Positions 1-11,775 of a stretch of 64,000 bases of DNA are shown piece by piece. The stretch lies in NCBI GenBank assembly GCA_029204225.1, contig CM055097.1, forward strand, positions 25,761,039-25,825,038. Reading direction: 5' to 3'. Positions within the stretch are counted from its first letter, which is position 1; each line of letters starts with the position of its first letter. The notes below the pieces were generated by a model, which saw nothing but the letters and a program-made list of their open reading frames with translations, made no database searches and was not told the DNA's origin. A program made the translations under genes and the position numbers. The DNA comes from Diphasiastrum complanatum (taxonomy: Eukaryota > Streptophyta > Lycopodiopsida > Lycopodiales > Lycopodiaceae).

Positions 1-786
1 AACCTTTCTCCCTATCACAGCCTATGATCTCTCTATAACGAGTAAAACTTCCAATTAAACAACTCTTGGAATCATATATCTTACATAACGGTCACGAACT
101 AGTTCAAAAAAGAATCAAGAAATACAAGCATAAAATCATGTCTTTCAAGTCCATTTTATTTATAGATGCAGAAATTATTCTTACATCCACTTGTAATCAG
201 CTGTGTGAGACACCTAGCTATATGACATCTAACAATACATGTGTAGAATGACCTAACCAATAGAGACTGCTGAATCGTAAACAGCTTCATCTGCACCAAG
301 TTCAGATAGATGATAGGCTCTGGTTTTTGTCTCACATGAAGTTTGTTGAACTGAAATTTCTCAAAAAATCTGCTGATTGCTTTTAGGATTACTACAGAAA
401 AGAGAACATTCATTTAGCAGATTTTACATATTTAATGTAGGCATGAATCTCCACAGGATCTAACCTGATGCTTTTAGAAAAGTTTTAAGTAGACATGCAG
501 GGATGTGGGCAGACACCAATAACTTAAACTGAGTTCCAAACAAGGAGAGTAAGTTTGTCCAAATATGGACAACTATCAAAAGAAAGTTTCAATTGCTAGA
601 AAAGAGATCAACTAGCAAAATCTCATGAGTAAACACATATGTCAAGAGAAAGTTTCAAAGTAGCAATAGTAAGAAAAGAGATCAATAAGCAGATTCTCAT
701 ATGTATCACTAAATTTCCTAGAGGAAAGGGGAAAAAAAAAAGCACAACAAAATTTCTCAAGTGAAACTAATGACAAGTAAGCTTAC
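1..786 (-). other. ABCC intron, no feature recognised
   Basis: This follows the exon ending at 787 and should be intron. The next expected coding block of plant ABCC1/2 proteins (an ICQSLHTMWSAP-like stretch) was not found. Open frames here match nothing I recognise. Confidence 0.6.
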
Positions 787-894
787 CTGCAAAGCTTCAG
801 CATCAGTAGTCATAAGGTTGGTAATCTTCCCTACAGTGAAACCTTTACGTCCAACATGACTCAATCGCAATGACTTATGAAACACAACAGCCAC
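787..894 (-). CDS. ABCC exon: TMD1 segment ending [12 protein letters not shown]
   Basis: A 108-bp exon encoding 36 residues, in phase 0 on both sides. It is bounded by a CTGCAG acceptor and a GTAAGC donor. The peptide runs from [13 protein letters not shown] to [15 protein letters not shown]. It matches the conserved intracellular loop of plant ABCC1/ABCC2, where the family has FRKSLRL and [12 protein letters not shown]. It joins in frame to the exon at 1186-1260 across a 291-bp intron. No stop or frameshift is seen. It is the most downstream coding part of the gene in the window. Confidence 0.93.
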
Positions 895-1185
895 CTGCAG
901 TAAGTTATGATCATGAGATACAAGAACATTCTTAGAACCCAAAACAATACATGAGAGAGAAGACCCAACAGAATCTATGGGACAAAGCATGTACATCATA
1001 TAAAATCTAGCTTAGCTCTACGGAGGTGCAGAATTTCACAGCTCTTTCTAACTTTCAAGATATGTCAGAGTCAAATCAGGAAAAAAAATTCAACATCACA
1101 CTCAGTCTAGAAAAAGAGAGGAAAAGGAAATATTGGGGGGCTGATTCAAAATACCAAAAAAATTCTATATTCCACCAGCATTTAC

Positions 1186-1260
1186 CAATGTAGAACGTGT
1201 TCGAAACCCGACACGGATCACATTTTGAAAGTACTGCCCCTCACATAAAACTCCTCCAAC
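1186..1260 (-). CDS. ABCC exon: CEGQYFQNVIRVGFRTRSTL block
   Basis: A 75-bp exon of exactly 25 codons with a GTGCAG acceptor and a GTAAAT donor. It encodes a peptide with LCEGQYFQNVIRVGFRTRS, close to the LCEAQYFQNVMRVGYRLRS signature of plant ABCC1/2 proteins. It begins and ends in phase 0 and joins cleanly to its neighbours at 1551-1616 and 787-894. Short phase-0 exons here suggest a finely divided ancestral gene. Confidence 0.93.
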
Positions 1261-1550
1261 CTGCACAAATCATCAAAGAGCAAGCAAAAACTTAAAGTAT
1301 GTACCAATCTGTTTTTCTTCCAGCCCACAAAAATGCATATCTCAGTTGAGAAAATTGAAACCGGTGGGTATTCCTAGCATCACACAACTGTTGACACGTA
1401 GATCTAGCTTAGGAAGGAAACTAATCTACACGGTCACTTTTTCAGCACACTATGTTATGAAGACAAAGCGATGCAAAAAAAGATATTCTTGATTCTTGAG
1501 TAATGACTATTGATTCTTGTACTAAAAACTTGTAAGATAACCTAACTCAC

Positions 1551-1616
1551 CACACCAACAAATATCGATGCAGCATACATGTATCCTTTCCAAACTGGCT
1601 CTCCATTTTGCATTGA
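1551..1616 (-). CDS. ABCC exon: SMQNGEPVWKGYMYAASIF block
   Basis: A 66-bp, 22-codon exon with a TTGGCAG acceptor and a GTGAGT donor. The peptide starts SMQNGEPVWKGYMYAASIF and matches the first TMD1 helix region of plant ABCC1/2, where the family has SMQ, PAW.GY.YA.SIF. Phase 0 at both ends. The 450-bp intron to the exon at 2067-2123 carries nothing recognised. Confidence 0.92.
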
Positions 1617-2066
1617 CTGCCAAACAAGCATTAATATTCTCAAAGACATTGCAATGTACCAACATAATGATCTCAAAGATCACGTTAGAGAGATGCTTAG
1701 GGTTACATCAATTTCCACTATGATAGATCCAACTTTAACTCTCCCAAATTTTCATATACTTACACAACTTTCCTAACAAGGCCTAACACAAAAAATATAG
1801 ATTGATAAGATAGAGCCTCAATTCCATCATCTTTCTAGACAGTAGAAAGACTCCCACCAATAGGTGTATATATTAAATAAGACATCATGTCTATAATTTA
1901 TGCAACCTTCAAAAGAAGGCCTAGTACAATACAGAAATCTGATAAAACTCCAATCTCATTGTCATACTAGTAGAAAGGCCCATGTGATTTATGTCCTAGA
2001 GCTTTCTCAATGATTCCTAGCATAACTTTATACAAAGAATGCTTCTATGAGTTTGTGAGAATATAC

Positions 2067-2123
2067 CTGCAAAAGAAGACTTAAAAATATAGGCCCCACA
2101 AACTGAGAAAGGTCATTGCCGAT
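2067..2123 (-). CDS. ABCC exon: IGNDLSQFVGP block
   Basis: A 57-bp, 19-codon exon encoding IGNDLSQFVGPIFLSLLLQ, with a TTTGCAG acceptor and a GTATAT donor. IGND.SQFVGP is a hallmark of plant ABCC1/2 proteins at the start of TMD1. The exon follows a 23.6-kb intron packed with LINE copies, and the nearest (TC)n tract is only 79 bp from its acceptor. Phase 0 at both ends. Confidence 0.93.
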
Positions 2124-2199
2124 CTGCAAAAATAGCTCATTTAGCTCAGATTTGTACTTCAAGATACAGCAAGCCAAAAATAAAATCTGTTGAAACAAA

Positions 2200-2201
<2 letters not shown>

Positions 2202-2262
<61 letters not shown>
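2202..2262 (+). repeat. (TC)n microsatellite
   Basis: About 30 uninterrupted TC units. ABCC intron sequence lies on its left and a 5'-truncated LINE copy begins at its right edge. Confidence 0.98.
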
Positions 2263-2264
<2 letters not shown>

Positions 2265-3040
2265 CATTGAGTATTCACATTGTGATGGGTCAGTTCCGGG
2301 TTTCCTCTCACCAGTTAGCCATTGAGACTGGTAGATACAGGGGCATCCCGAGAGATGCGAGGATTTGTAGTATGTGTGATCTACATGATATAGAGGATGA
2401 GTTTCATTTTCTCTTCAGATGCCCAGCTTACTATGAGATTCGAGGGAGATACTACTACTTGTTTCGAGACCATCCACTTGCACTTTCTGCCTTGATATCG
2501 TATGAGGACTCCAGATGTGTTGCATTGATGATCCGGGAGATGATAGACCTGCATATGGCGAGTCTTGACGCTGACACCTCCCCCCTGATACAGCTGAGCA
2601 TACAGGAGTGTCTATCTCGTCGGAGACAGAGGCAGGAGAGCAGTGACTCTGATGGAGAGGCTGAGAGATCAGAGACAGTGTACCCCACACCATCATGTTA
2701 CCACCAGGATTACTAGACATTCTACGCAGAGGCGTACTACTACTATTACACATGCACGTGCTCATGCTCACAGACGCCGCCGGCAGGCTCCAGTGCTTTC
2801 CCATTATGTGGTTCGCATTACATCTTTTTACAGCAGCAGCAACACAGCCTTGACATCTTACCCTAGATACATATGATTATTATGCGCACTCTCGCATACG
2901 TGTCTATTTTAGTTTGCACTAGATGTTTTCTCTATTACAGTTTGGAGACGTTTTTATATGCTCCCATGGTTACCACATACATGACATGTACTTCATTAGT
3001 CTTATATGCCTTTTGGCATGGAAAAGACATTAATAAAGCT
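2263..3040 (+). mobile_element. 5'-truncated LINE, ORF2 C-terminus and 3' end
   Basis: The copy begins straight after (TC)n. An open frame to 2716 encodes the end of ORF2: a GQFRVSSHQLAIETG stretch and a zinc-finger-like motif C-x2-C-x9-H-x4-C (CSMCDLHD...FHFLFRC). The PCNA-box position seen in other copies is degenerate here, but an ITSFY remains near the end of the ORF2 reading at 2817-2831, after a frame disturbance. The 3' UTR ends in an ATGCC/GGCAT hairpin at 3006-3019 followed by GACATTAATAAAGC. The element is antisense to the ABCC gene. Confidence 0.88.
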
Positions 3041-3074
3041 TTCTTTCTTTCTTTCTTTCTCTCTCTCTCTCTCT
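3041..3074 (+). repeat. (TTTC)n then (TC)n LINE tail
   Basis: The tail of the preceding LINE starts as TTTC units and becomes pure TC. The next element starts at its end. Confidence 0.9.
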
Positions 3075-3075
3075 A

Positions 3076-4154
3076 GAGAACGTCTTCCTCACAGCCGACT
3101 CCACCTTCCCCTTCTCCTGCTATGTTGTTGCAGTCCCTATCTCCCCATCCAACCCTATTCTTCTTAATAGTCACCTTACCGTTGCTCTTCCTTCGAATCC
3201 GAATAATCCAGAAGCATCGGTATCTCCATCCTTCATGATCACCGTTACTCGTGCTGATCAAGAACATTCATTCCAATACCTTAACAACCACCGAGAAAAA
3301 CTTGATTCTCATGAATCTATGATCCTGGCTGTGCAAAAGCACCTCCAAAAGCTGGACACTTCCATTGAAGAGCTAAAGTTGCAGTGATCGGAAGTGAAGC
3401 ATCTCCCCAAATAGCTACCTCAACTAAAATTCAGCAGCTTGAGAATTAGGCGGAACAACATCATGGGTAGATGTACGTAAAAGTTCTACTATTGCAATTC
3501 TTCCGCCTACTCCATCTTCATTTTTATTTCAGCCACCTTCACTGAGAGCCATCTGCGAGAGCAAAAAGCTCTTAATGTTCATGTTAGAGGTATTTTGAAT
3601 TTCCAAGATGTTGTTGGAGAGGCTAAGAAGTTTTTGGAAGAGAATCTTCAGCATCACAACAAAGGTATGGAAACTGCCTAGCAGCCTAAGAAGAATTTAG
3701 ATACTCTTGTTATATACGCTTCACCTCAGTGTCTCACTGTCGTGAAGTATTGGGGCAGAGATTGAAGCTACGGCATACCAAAATTTACTTGGACGAAGAC
3801 CTTACTTACCTTCATCCAAGTGCAAGAACGGAAAAAAGTGAGACAAGAAGCTATCACAACTGGAAAGCGGCTTATCTATCATGATGGCATTATTTGATTT
3901 GTAGATCATAAACCTATTGCTATTAACAACAGTTTGAATTTTAAGATAGAATCAAAGTTAGAGAAATGAAGAGATGTCCAGTCGACTTGTAAAATGGTCT
4001 ACGTACCATATATTCCTGGTTATAAAATCTCTTCTTAGTTAGATTTGGTTTTAGTTCTATTGCCTTGACGACATTGATGCGTATGATTGCCATTATATGC
4101 AATGTATCGTTTCGTCTTATATGCCTTTTGGCACAGAAAAGACATTAATAAAGC
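3076..4154 (+). mobile_element. ORF1-only LINE derivative, copy 1
   Basis: The copy carries a decayed ORF1 and passes directly into a LINE-type 3' end, with no endonuclease or RT sequence between. Frame-shifted pieces at about 3550-3965 read LREQKALNVHVRGIL, EAKKFLEENL and GKRLIYHDG, the RRM-like and C-terminal parts of ORF1. The downstream block contains CCATATATTCCTGG at 4006-4019, then the hairpin ATGCC/GGCAC at 4121-4134 and GACATTAATAAAGC. The same ORF1-to-3'-UTR arrangement recurs at 28.2-29.2 kb, so it is unlikely to be a chance deletion. Confidence 0.75.
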
Positions 4155-4167
4155 TTCTTCTTCTTCT

Positions 4168-4254
<87 letters not shown>
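4155..4254 (+). repeat. (TTC)n then (TC)n LINE tail
   Basis: TTC units grade into about 40 TC units. This is the tail of the ORF1-only copy and the left border of the next LINE. Confidence 0.95.
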
Positions 4255-4256
<2 letters not shown>

Positions 4257-7200
4257 GCTAGGAATCAGAGAGTGGTCTTTATTGAAGGCAAGCCTAAATT
4301 CTACGATAAAATTTCACAATAGGAAGTCGGGGATCCCAGGCACCTCAGCCCGAGATCCCCTCAGCCATTGCAAATTGGTTTTTGGAATTGTAACGGTGTG
4401 CTTTCATCTTCTTTAGCAGGAGACTTTCACTCTTTTTTGCAGAAATGTGATATTTTGCTCTTAGCAGAGACTCATGAATCACTTTATCGACCCCTTCCAG
4501 CCATTCAGGATTATTCATGGCATTCAGCATACAGGCCTTTCTTGAGAGGAAAAACCACACGTGGCTCTGGTGGTGTTGCATGTCTTACCAAGGAAGTCTA
4601 TCCATTTGCACGATTTATTTGGTTAGAGTTTTTTGGTCACTACTTGGGGCTACCTCAAGATCTATTTATAGCAGTTTGTTATTTTGCACCTCAGACATCA
4701 GCTTTTGCAGACTATGGTGGTGACCCCTTCCAGGCTCTCTCAGATGATATAGCCAGCTTTGCACAACAGGGCCTTATTCTATTAGCAGGAGATTTTAATG
4801 CTCGTGACAGCACCCAGCTGACAGAGTTTCATGCAGATAGTGATTTCCTACATATTCAAGTTTTGGATGTGGGTTTGGATAGGACCTCTCAGGACCCCGG
4901 CTACACACTTTGGAGAACAGTTGATTGGACTTGCCGAAGCTCACTCTTTAGCCATTTTGAATGGCCTATCTCAATGGCCGTCATCATCCGTGTTTACCTG
5001 TCATCCGCACGGGGGTGGACACAGCGTTGTTGACTACTTCATTGGCTCACCAGCCTTGATTCCATTTCTTCATACTTTTCATATTAGGCACCCTACCATT
5101 TCTGATCACTCTCTATTGCTCCTGTCTCTGGGCCATGCTACTCTTGGTACTGTTATGACACCTCATTCCACACGTCGCCATAGTCCTTTCTCTCCACTTG
5201 GTCTTCCTACTTGCACTTCCTCTCTGGCCACACTACTCGACGATTTCCCCTTCTCACCTTCAGTAGACCAACAAGCTGCCTTTTTATCTCAGTCACTTCT
5301 TCACTCAGCCAATACTGCATATCCTCCAAAAACTTTCTCATCTCATAAACGCACGTACAATAGATGGTATGATGATGAGTGCCTCTCTCTACACAAGCAG
5401 GTTGTTCACACTCAATACCATTCTCCCGACACCTTAGCATCTAAACGAAAAGAATACCATAGAATGACTTTGCGGAAAAAGACTACGTACTTTTAGTCTC
5501 TGGCACAGAAACTCATCGATTCCTTGGGCTCCTCTTCTTCTACCTTCTTTTGGAAGATGTTTTCTAAATACTCATGTATGTCAGCTCCTATTGCCATTGA
5601 ATCTTGGATTGACTATGCTACAAAACTTTATACAGTTGACTCTCCTTCCCTCCCTCTCTGACCGCGACATTCAGAATTCATCCTTTTCACTCCGTCCATG
5701 ATTGAAAACGCCATAAATGGTCAAAACCATGAAGCCATTGATGTTGACTCTCTAAGTATGGACTTTCTAAAACCTATCGCCCATATTGTTGCTCCATACA
5801 TCTCCTATGTTTTTAACCAATCTGTTACTTTTGGCCTTCCCACACCTTGGCCCTATACGGAGATCCTCTGAATGTAGACAACTATCGTACTATTATGATC
5901 AGTCACACTATGGCTAAGCTCTATGGTTCGGTTATGCAGTCTATCATCGGCTCTCATGCGGAGATAGAGGAGTTATATCCTATGGGATAGGCAGGTTTTA
6001 GAGCAGCCTATTCCACAACGGACCAGATATTCACACTGAGATGTATCTTTGAGGCGGCGAAGTTCAGGAAACAGAGAGTCTATTGCTGCTTTGTGGAGTT
6101 CCGCAAAGCATTTGATTCGGTTCTGAGACACTTGCTGCTCCAGCGTTTGGCATCCCTTGGTTTCTCACAGGAAGTCAATGTTGCGGTCATCACATTATAT
6201 GAGAGAGTTTTGGCCCGATTCCGTGATGGAGATGGATGGTCTTCATATATTCATAGTACGGTCGGAGTAAAGCAGGGGTGTCCCTTATCACCCACCCTAT
6301 TTGCTCTATACATTGACGACCTTGAAGAAGGTGGAGATGGCTGTCCTCTAGCAGATATTATTATCCCTATCCTTCTTTATGCAGATGATGTGGTTCTACT
6401 CTCTAGTTCAGCTGCAGGACTTCAGCGACATCTGGATGCCTTGTATACTTTTTGTCAGATATAAGGGGTGATGGTGAACATTGGTAAGACTAAGGTTATG
6501 TTGTTTAACACCAACAGGCAACATATGAGAGACACTATGTTCTATTTTGATGGACAGCTTCCTAAGATAGTGGCGTCTTACACATACCTAGGTGTTCTCT
6601 TCTCTGGTCCATTGCTTTCTTTTAGACCAGCTGCATTGGCTAGGCTCCGCAAGGGGCGCTCTGCTCTTGTTCAGATGGAGGGGTTTTCCTCCACTTATTA
6701 CGTGCATGACCCGAACACACGTTGTCGCCTCTTTTCTTCGACTGTTTCTCCAGTTGCACTGTATTCACATGGTGCCCAGGTTTATCTAGAGACACTTGGA
6801 GTGACATCTCGCGTTTGCAATTGACATGCTTAGTCGGATGATTCGGGCCAAGCAGTCGGTTCCTCATGAGATTATTTTGGCGGAGTTTGCTTCTCCTCCA
6901 TTGATTGTAGAGGCTATTTTCAAGATCATCACGTTCATTCATAGAGTCTCAGAGCTTGATTCTTCCAAATACGTGGTAGTGGCTTTTACATCCTCTCGCA
7001 CTTTGGCCAAGCAGCGGGCTAAGTCTTCATGGTTTCAGTATGCTTCGGACTTTCTACATAGCTGGGGATTATCTATGTCTGACCTCCCAAATGGGACTCA
7101 TGCATTCATTCGCCGACAGATCTACAGAGCATACATACATACTGTTTGGTCTCACTTGGATCCCTCATGGGTTAAGCTTCAGTTCTACCGCATTCACTTT

Positions 7201-7885
7201 CTTCACCTGGACGCTTCAAGGCTTCCCATTAGACCGAGAAGATAACCAACAGATACACAGACACGCCACGACCATTACGGATCTGTCAGTGTTGTACTCT
7301 ACATGAGGTTGAGGATGAGTTTCACTTTATTTTCAATGTCCAGCTTAATATGAGATCAGAGGCAAATACCACTGTCTCTATAGGGACACTCCACTCAAGC
7401 TTGGTTCCTTCTTTGCCTATCCAGATGCGAGATGTGTTGGTTTACTTTTGCGAGAGATGTTCTCTTTGAGATCTTCACTTCTGTCAGATGATCAGGATGT
7501 TGACCGCAGCCATCCACATACTACACCTTTCTTTCAGAAAAGAGCTAGGGAGGATACTTCGGATAGTGAGATTGACATTCCAGCTCGTCGACCGAAGCTC
7601 CAACGTCTTTGTTCGTCACCAGAGGCCACCATGTGCCTCACACCAGATCACACAGTTTTTCTCTCTCAATTAGTGAGTTTTATTCCTCTGCGTAGCTGGT
7701 GGTTAAGCTATTGCTTTTGTACCCTCACCATAGCTGGAGGTTAAGCTTTGGTTTTTATTTCCAGTTTATCTCTGTTTTTAGTTTTAGCTAATAGAAATAA
7801 GTCCGACATGGACACTGCTCTTTTCTGATGTACTTTTCCTTTGTCTTATTTGCCCAAGGGCACTCTATAAACATTAATATATTCT
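4255..7885 (+). mobile_element. LINE with nearly complete ORF2
   Basis: The longest ORF2 copy in the window. It begins at the end of ORF1 and runs through endonuclease, reverse transcriptase, C-terminal domain and 3' UTR. The 3' UTR holds a pair of AGCTGG.GGTTAAGCT motifs (about 7692-7745), a TGCCC/GGGCA hairpin at 7851-7862 and an ACATTAATATATTC end. There is no (TC)n tail; the ORF1 of the next copy follows directly. Confidence 0.88.
4368..7673 (+). pseudogene. LINE ORF2 (endonuclease, reverse transcriptase, CCHC)
   Basis: Non-LTR ORF2, which would nick the target and copy element RNA. The endonuclease domain (4368 to about 5150) shows WNCNG, LLLAETHE, GSGGVACL, LAGDFNARD, and after a frameshift SVVDYF and SDHS. 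The RT domain (about 5690-6470) shows KAFDSV, GVKQGCPLSPTLF and the catalytic YADD at 6378-6389. The thumb and C-terminal part (6480-7673) reads SYTYLGVLFSGP and MIRAKQSVPHEIILAEF, and ends in ITQFFSLN. Several frameshifts and stops break it (near 4930, 5494, 5860, 6462, 6820 and 7245), so it is not functional as it stands. The PCNA-box position reads HPHTTPFF (7508-7531), without the glutamine. Confidence 0.9.
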
Positions 7886-8947
7886 CACCTTCCTCCATCG
7901 CTGTCCCAGAATCCATCGCTGCCCTTGAAGACTCCATCGTTACCTCCTCCATCGCTGCCTCTGACTCCAGCGCTGTCCTTCCCATCGCAACCTCCATCGT
8001 TGCCCTACTCCAGCCTGCTATTGTGGCGCCCCCCCTGGATGTACCTGCCTGCGTGATAGCTGCCGATGTGGAACCTGTCCGCCCACCGATCTCGACCCTG
8101 CCTGCCCATCCTGCTCCTACGCTCCATCCCGTTTCTGTCTCTCTCTCGTTTTCTGAGCCCATCCTCCCCAAGCCGACTGATGCTATCTCTTCTTTCCTCA
8201 CGGCGCCACCATCTACAATAAGTATCCCATACACGCCCTCTAGATCAACGGAACTTTTTTCCTCTTGGCAGATCGACCAAATCAAGGCAGATTTCCAGAC
8301 TTTGCGGCAAGAAATCTCACAGCTGAAAGGAACGGTTACCTCTCTGATCAACGAAAAGAATATGTTGCAGTCCAGAGTTGCATTGCTCGAACAATCCATT
8401 GGGACCAAACAGGCTGCAGTCTCGGAGTCCACCACCAATATGTTACGGGAGCTAGAAATCAAGCTTGAGAAACAGCAGGAAGAGGCACTTCTTGGGCATC
8501 CGTTTTGAAAAAGGGCACCAAACCAAGCGCTCCTATCTCTTCGGTTATCTCAGCCACCATATCGGAAGAGAAGTCTCGAGATCAAAAAGCCCACAACATT
8601 AGAGTTCGTGGGATTCTAGACACACAGGATGCCTTGGCTGAAGCCAAACGCTTTCTCGACATCACTCTCGGACACACAGGACAGATGGACTAGATACCGC
8701 ATGGAGGACCACCAGGGATGCAGCCACACTCATTATCCGTTTCACTTCTCTGGAGAGCCGTCGAGATGCTTTGCGATGCAGAGCTAAGCTACGCGGTACC
8801 ACTATCTACATGGACGACGACCTCACATATATCCAGGTGGAGGAGAGACGTAAGGCCTTTCAGGTAGCCCATCAGTCTGGCAGACGAGTCATTTACCGTG
8901 ATGGACGAGTGCGCTTTTTTGGTAGCGCTCCTAGCAGCTCACAGTGC
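7886..8947 (+). pseudogene. LINE ORF1 (coiled coil, RRM-like and C-terminal domain)
   Basis: ORF1 proteins of this class bind element RNA and form trimers. The N-terminal third is a Pro/Ala/Ser-rich low-complexity region. A heptad coiled coil follows at about 8260-8480 (QIDQIKADFQTLRQEIS through VALLEQSIG). Then comes an RRM-like core (HNIRVRGILDTQDALAEAK and LIIRFTSLESRRDALR) and a C-terminal domain (YMDDDLTYIQVEERRKAFQ, GRRVIYRDGRVRFF). No CCHC knuckle is seen. Frameshifts near 8500 and 8690 break it. The ATG at 7828 belongs to the upstream copy's 3' end, so the native start is missing. Confidence 0.82.
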
Positions 8948-9012
8948 TAGGGATTTGGGGTCCCCAGGTTCGAGAGTGCCCCAGGGCCCCATCCACACCA
9001 TCTCCGGATTGG

Positions 9013-11775
9013 AGTATGGAACTGCGATGGTATACACTGTTCTTCCATAGCTGGCGACCTGATTGATTTCATCACTAGTAGAGACTTATTGTTTTTTATG
9101 GAGACTCACGAAAGTCGGGAGCAAGGATTACCTATTTTTCCAGGATACAGATGGGATTCCGTATTCAGGCCTGAGACTAGATCAGCTAGTGGCCGTGGAT
9201 CCGGAGGGATGGCATGCCTATACATAGAATCTCTTCATCCGAGTATCGAGTTCATCATACACGATGAGCATGCACGTTATATTTGGATTCGTATTGTTGG
9301 ACAGGACATTGGTTTGGACATGGACCTCTTTGTGGCAGCATCTTACTTTCCTCCAAAGTCTTCATCTTTTGCAGAGGGCACAGGTTCACCATACCTTGAT
9401 TTGTCACCCGATATTATCAGATTCGCAGAGCGAGGGCATATTCTCCTCACTGGGGATTTTGATGCCCGAACCTCCTCACGACAGTCAGAGTTTTATGACA
9501 TCACCGACCAGCTCCGCATTCATGCCCTCGATAGAGACGAGATGGGAGTTACCAGGATTTCAGAGGACAGCTTGGGACCTATTACCCCCTACGGTGAGCA
9601 TTTGTTGCAGTTTGGAGAGGCACATGAGTTAGCCATTTACAATGGCCTAACTTGCTGGCCAGATTCCGACAGTTATACCTGTCATCCTCACAGTGGCGGA
9701 CATAGTGTTGTAGACTACCTCATGGAATCACCATCCTCCATACCTCTCATCTCTGATTTTCACATCTCCCCCACCACTCTCTCTGATCACTCCTATCTCT
9801 CCTTCGCTATTGGTCGCCTCCCACCTCCCCAGTTATCCTCACATCCCCTGCATGCCCGTGCACCCAGGTATACATTCAGCTCTCTATATGCACCCGTCTA
9901 CTAGGAATTTCTTACCTCCCTACTTCATTCCTTTCCGCATGATAGTACAGTCGAGACTCAAGCAGATTTCCTTAGCACCTCTCTTCATACTACTGCTTCC
10001 TTAGCCTTTCCATCTAAGGCACATAAAGGCAAACACACGCGTCCCTCATCACTACGTCCTCCGCACCCCCCATGGTATGATATCGAGTGTCGCTCTCTAC
10101 ATCATCTTGTCACCCATGCCCGCATTCATGAACCTCACCTCCTTCGCTCCGCTCAACGTTCTCTCCATCGCACACTCCGCCGGAAAAAACGTGCTTTTGA
10201 TGACTCCGAGGGAAAACGTCTTGTTGACCTTCTCTTCAGTTCCGCTTCAGGTGCCTTTTGGCGTGAGTTTATCCCTCGTGCTCCACCACCCCTCTTGGAA
10301 GACCTTCGCATCTGGACCGACTACGCTACTAGCCTATATACCATACCTCCTGACGCACCCATCTCTATCTCCCCTCGTCCCTCTGAGTTTACCTTCTTCA
10401 CCGCTGACATGGTACTTGCGACCATCAAGAGAATGAAAACCAAAAAATCAAGAGACATTGAAGACCTCGAATCTGAACTCCTAATCCATGCTTCCGACCT
10501 CCTGGCTTCCACTCTAGCCAGTCTCCTCAATTCCGTCGTTGTCTCTGGCTTCCCTTCATCCTGGTGCACCAACATCATCCATCCCAACCAGAGAGGGATT
10601 ACAGAGGCAGCTGGACTGTTTACAGGTTTTCTGTACCAGATGGGGATTGGGAGTGAACACTGCGAAGACCAAGGTTATGGTCTTCAACATCTCTCGAGCC
10701 TTCATGCAGTGCCAGGAGCTCATGCTTGATGGATGGGCTTTAGAGGTAGTTTCCTCGTATACCTATCTGGGAATACTCTTCTCTGGTCCTACTTTCAGCA
10801 TGCGACAGGCAGCCACCACTCGACTTGGGAAGGGGCATTCCTCCCTTGTTCAGCTTGAGCGGTTCTGCTTCAGGAAGTCCATCCGAGATGCTCGCAGTAA
10901 GTGCAGACTTTTCGACACTATTGTCACTCCCACGGCCTTGTATGCAGCAGAGACATGGTGTACAGGTCTTCCGTCATCACACTAGGCCAGTATTTCACGA
11001 TTACAGACCACCATGCTAGCTCGTATGATTCGGGCGAAGTCCTCAGTCCCACACGAGATTCTTCTTGCAGAGTTTGTCGTTCCACCCATTCAGATAGCTG
11101 CAGCATTCCAGCTCATCACTTATATTCAGAGAGTTCGGGATTTGCTTGACATAGCAGGGTTCCCAGTTTTGCCACACTATCTGGACTCGGGATTATCACA
11201 CAGCCTCAAATTTACATGGGGACAGCTTCGCGTATCATCACAAATTGGCTATTGAGACTGGGAGATTCCAGGGTACTCCGAGAGAGGAGCGGATTTGTCA
11301 GTTTTGTTCCCTAGATGAGGTGAAGTCGGAGGAACACTTTATCTTAAGGTGCCCTGTGTATTACAAGATCATAGGGAGATATCACTGTCTGTTTCGTGAC
11401 ACACCTGTCGCACTACGATCCCTCCTAGCCTACGAGGACTCCAGATGCATCGCACTCATGTTACGAGAGATATTTATTCTACGATAGGACCTATGTCAGA
11501 CAGCCCAACGGAGTCATATTTCTCAACAGCAGATCACCTCTTTCTTCTCCAGGAGACGAGGACGAGACTTAGTATTTGATGAGGATGAGGCTGATGACGA
11601 CTTACATGACCACAAAGATCAGAGACAGTGTCCCACTCATACTCATGTTGCTGCACGAGCTACCCGACCTATCATGAGGAGGCCTCATCTCCCTAGACGA
11701 TGTCATCGACCACCAGCAGTTCCTCATGGTGCAGCCCGTATTACATCCTTTTTTAGCATCAGCAGGACAGGATGA
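9013..11775 (+). pseudogene. LINE ORF2 lacking the RT catalytic core
   Basis: The endonuclease is well kept at 9013-9830: WNCDG, FMETHES, GSGGMACL, LTGDFDAR, HSVVDYL and LSDHSYLSF. After about 9900 the frame breaks, then the RT N-terminal segment appears (ELLIHASDLLAS, SSWCTNIIHP). At about 10585 the sequence jumps to REGLQRQLDCLQVFCTRW, beyond the YADD box, so the fingers and palm are deleted. The C-terminal domain follows, with CQFC...HFILRC, a PCNA-box-like QQQITSFF at 11524-11547 followed by SRRRGRD, and a terminal ITSFF at 11740-11754. A stop lies at about 11485. Confidence 0.87.

Noticed and set aside
2415-2804. 129-codon minus-strand frame
   Set aside because: Antisense shadow of the LINE ORF2 C-terminus on the plus strand.
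4035-4256. Minus-strand frames made of alternating Arg-Glu and plus-strand frames of Ser-Leu over every (TC)n tract
   Set aside because: They are translations of the microsatellite, which has no stop in any frame; not genes.
7788-8462. 224-codon minus-strand frame
   Set aside because: Antisense to the LINE ORF1, which has clear domain motifs on the plus strand.
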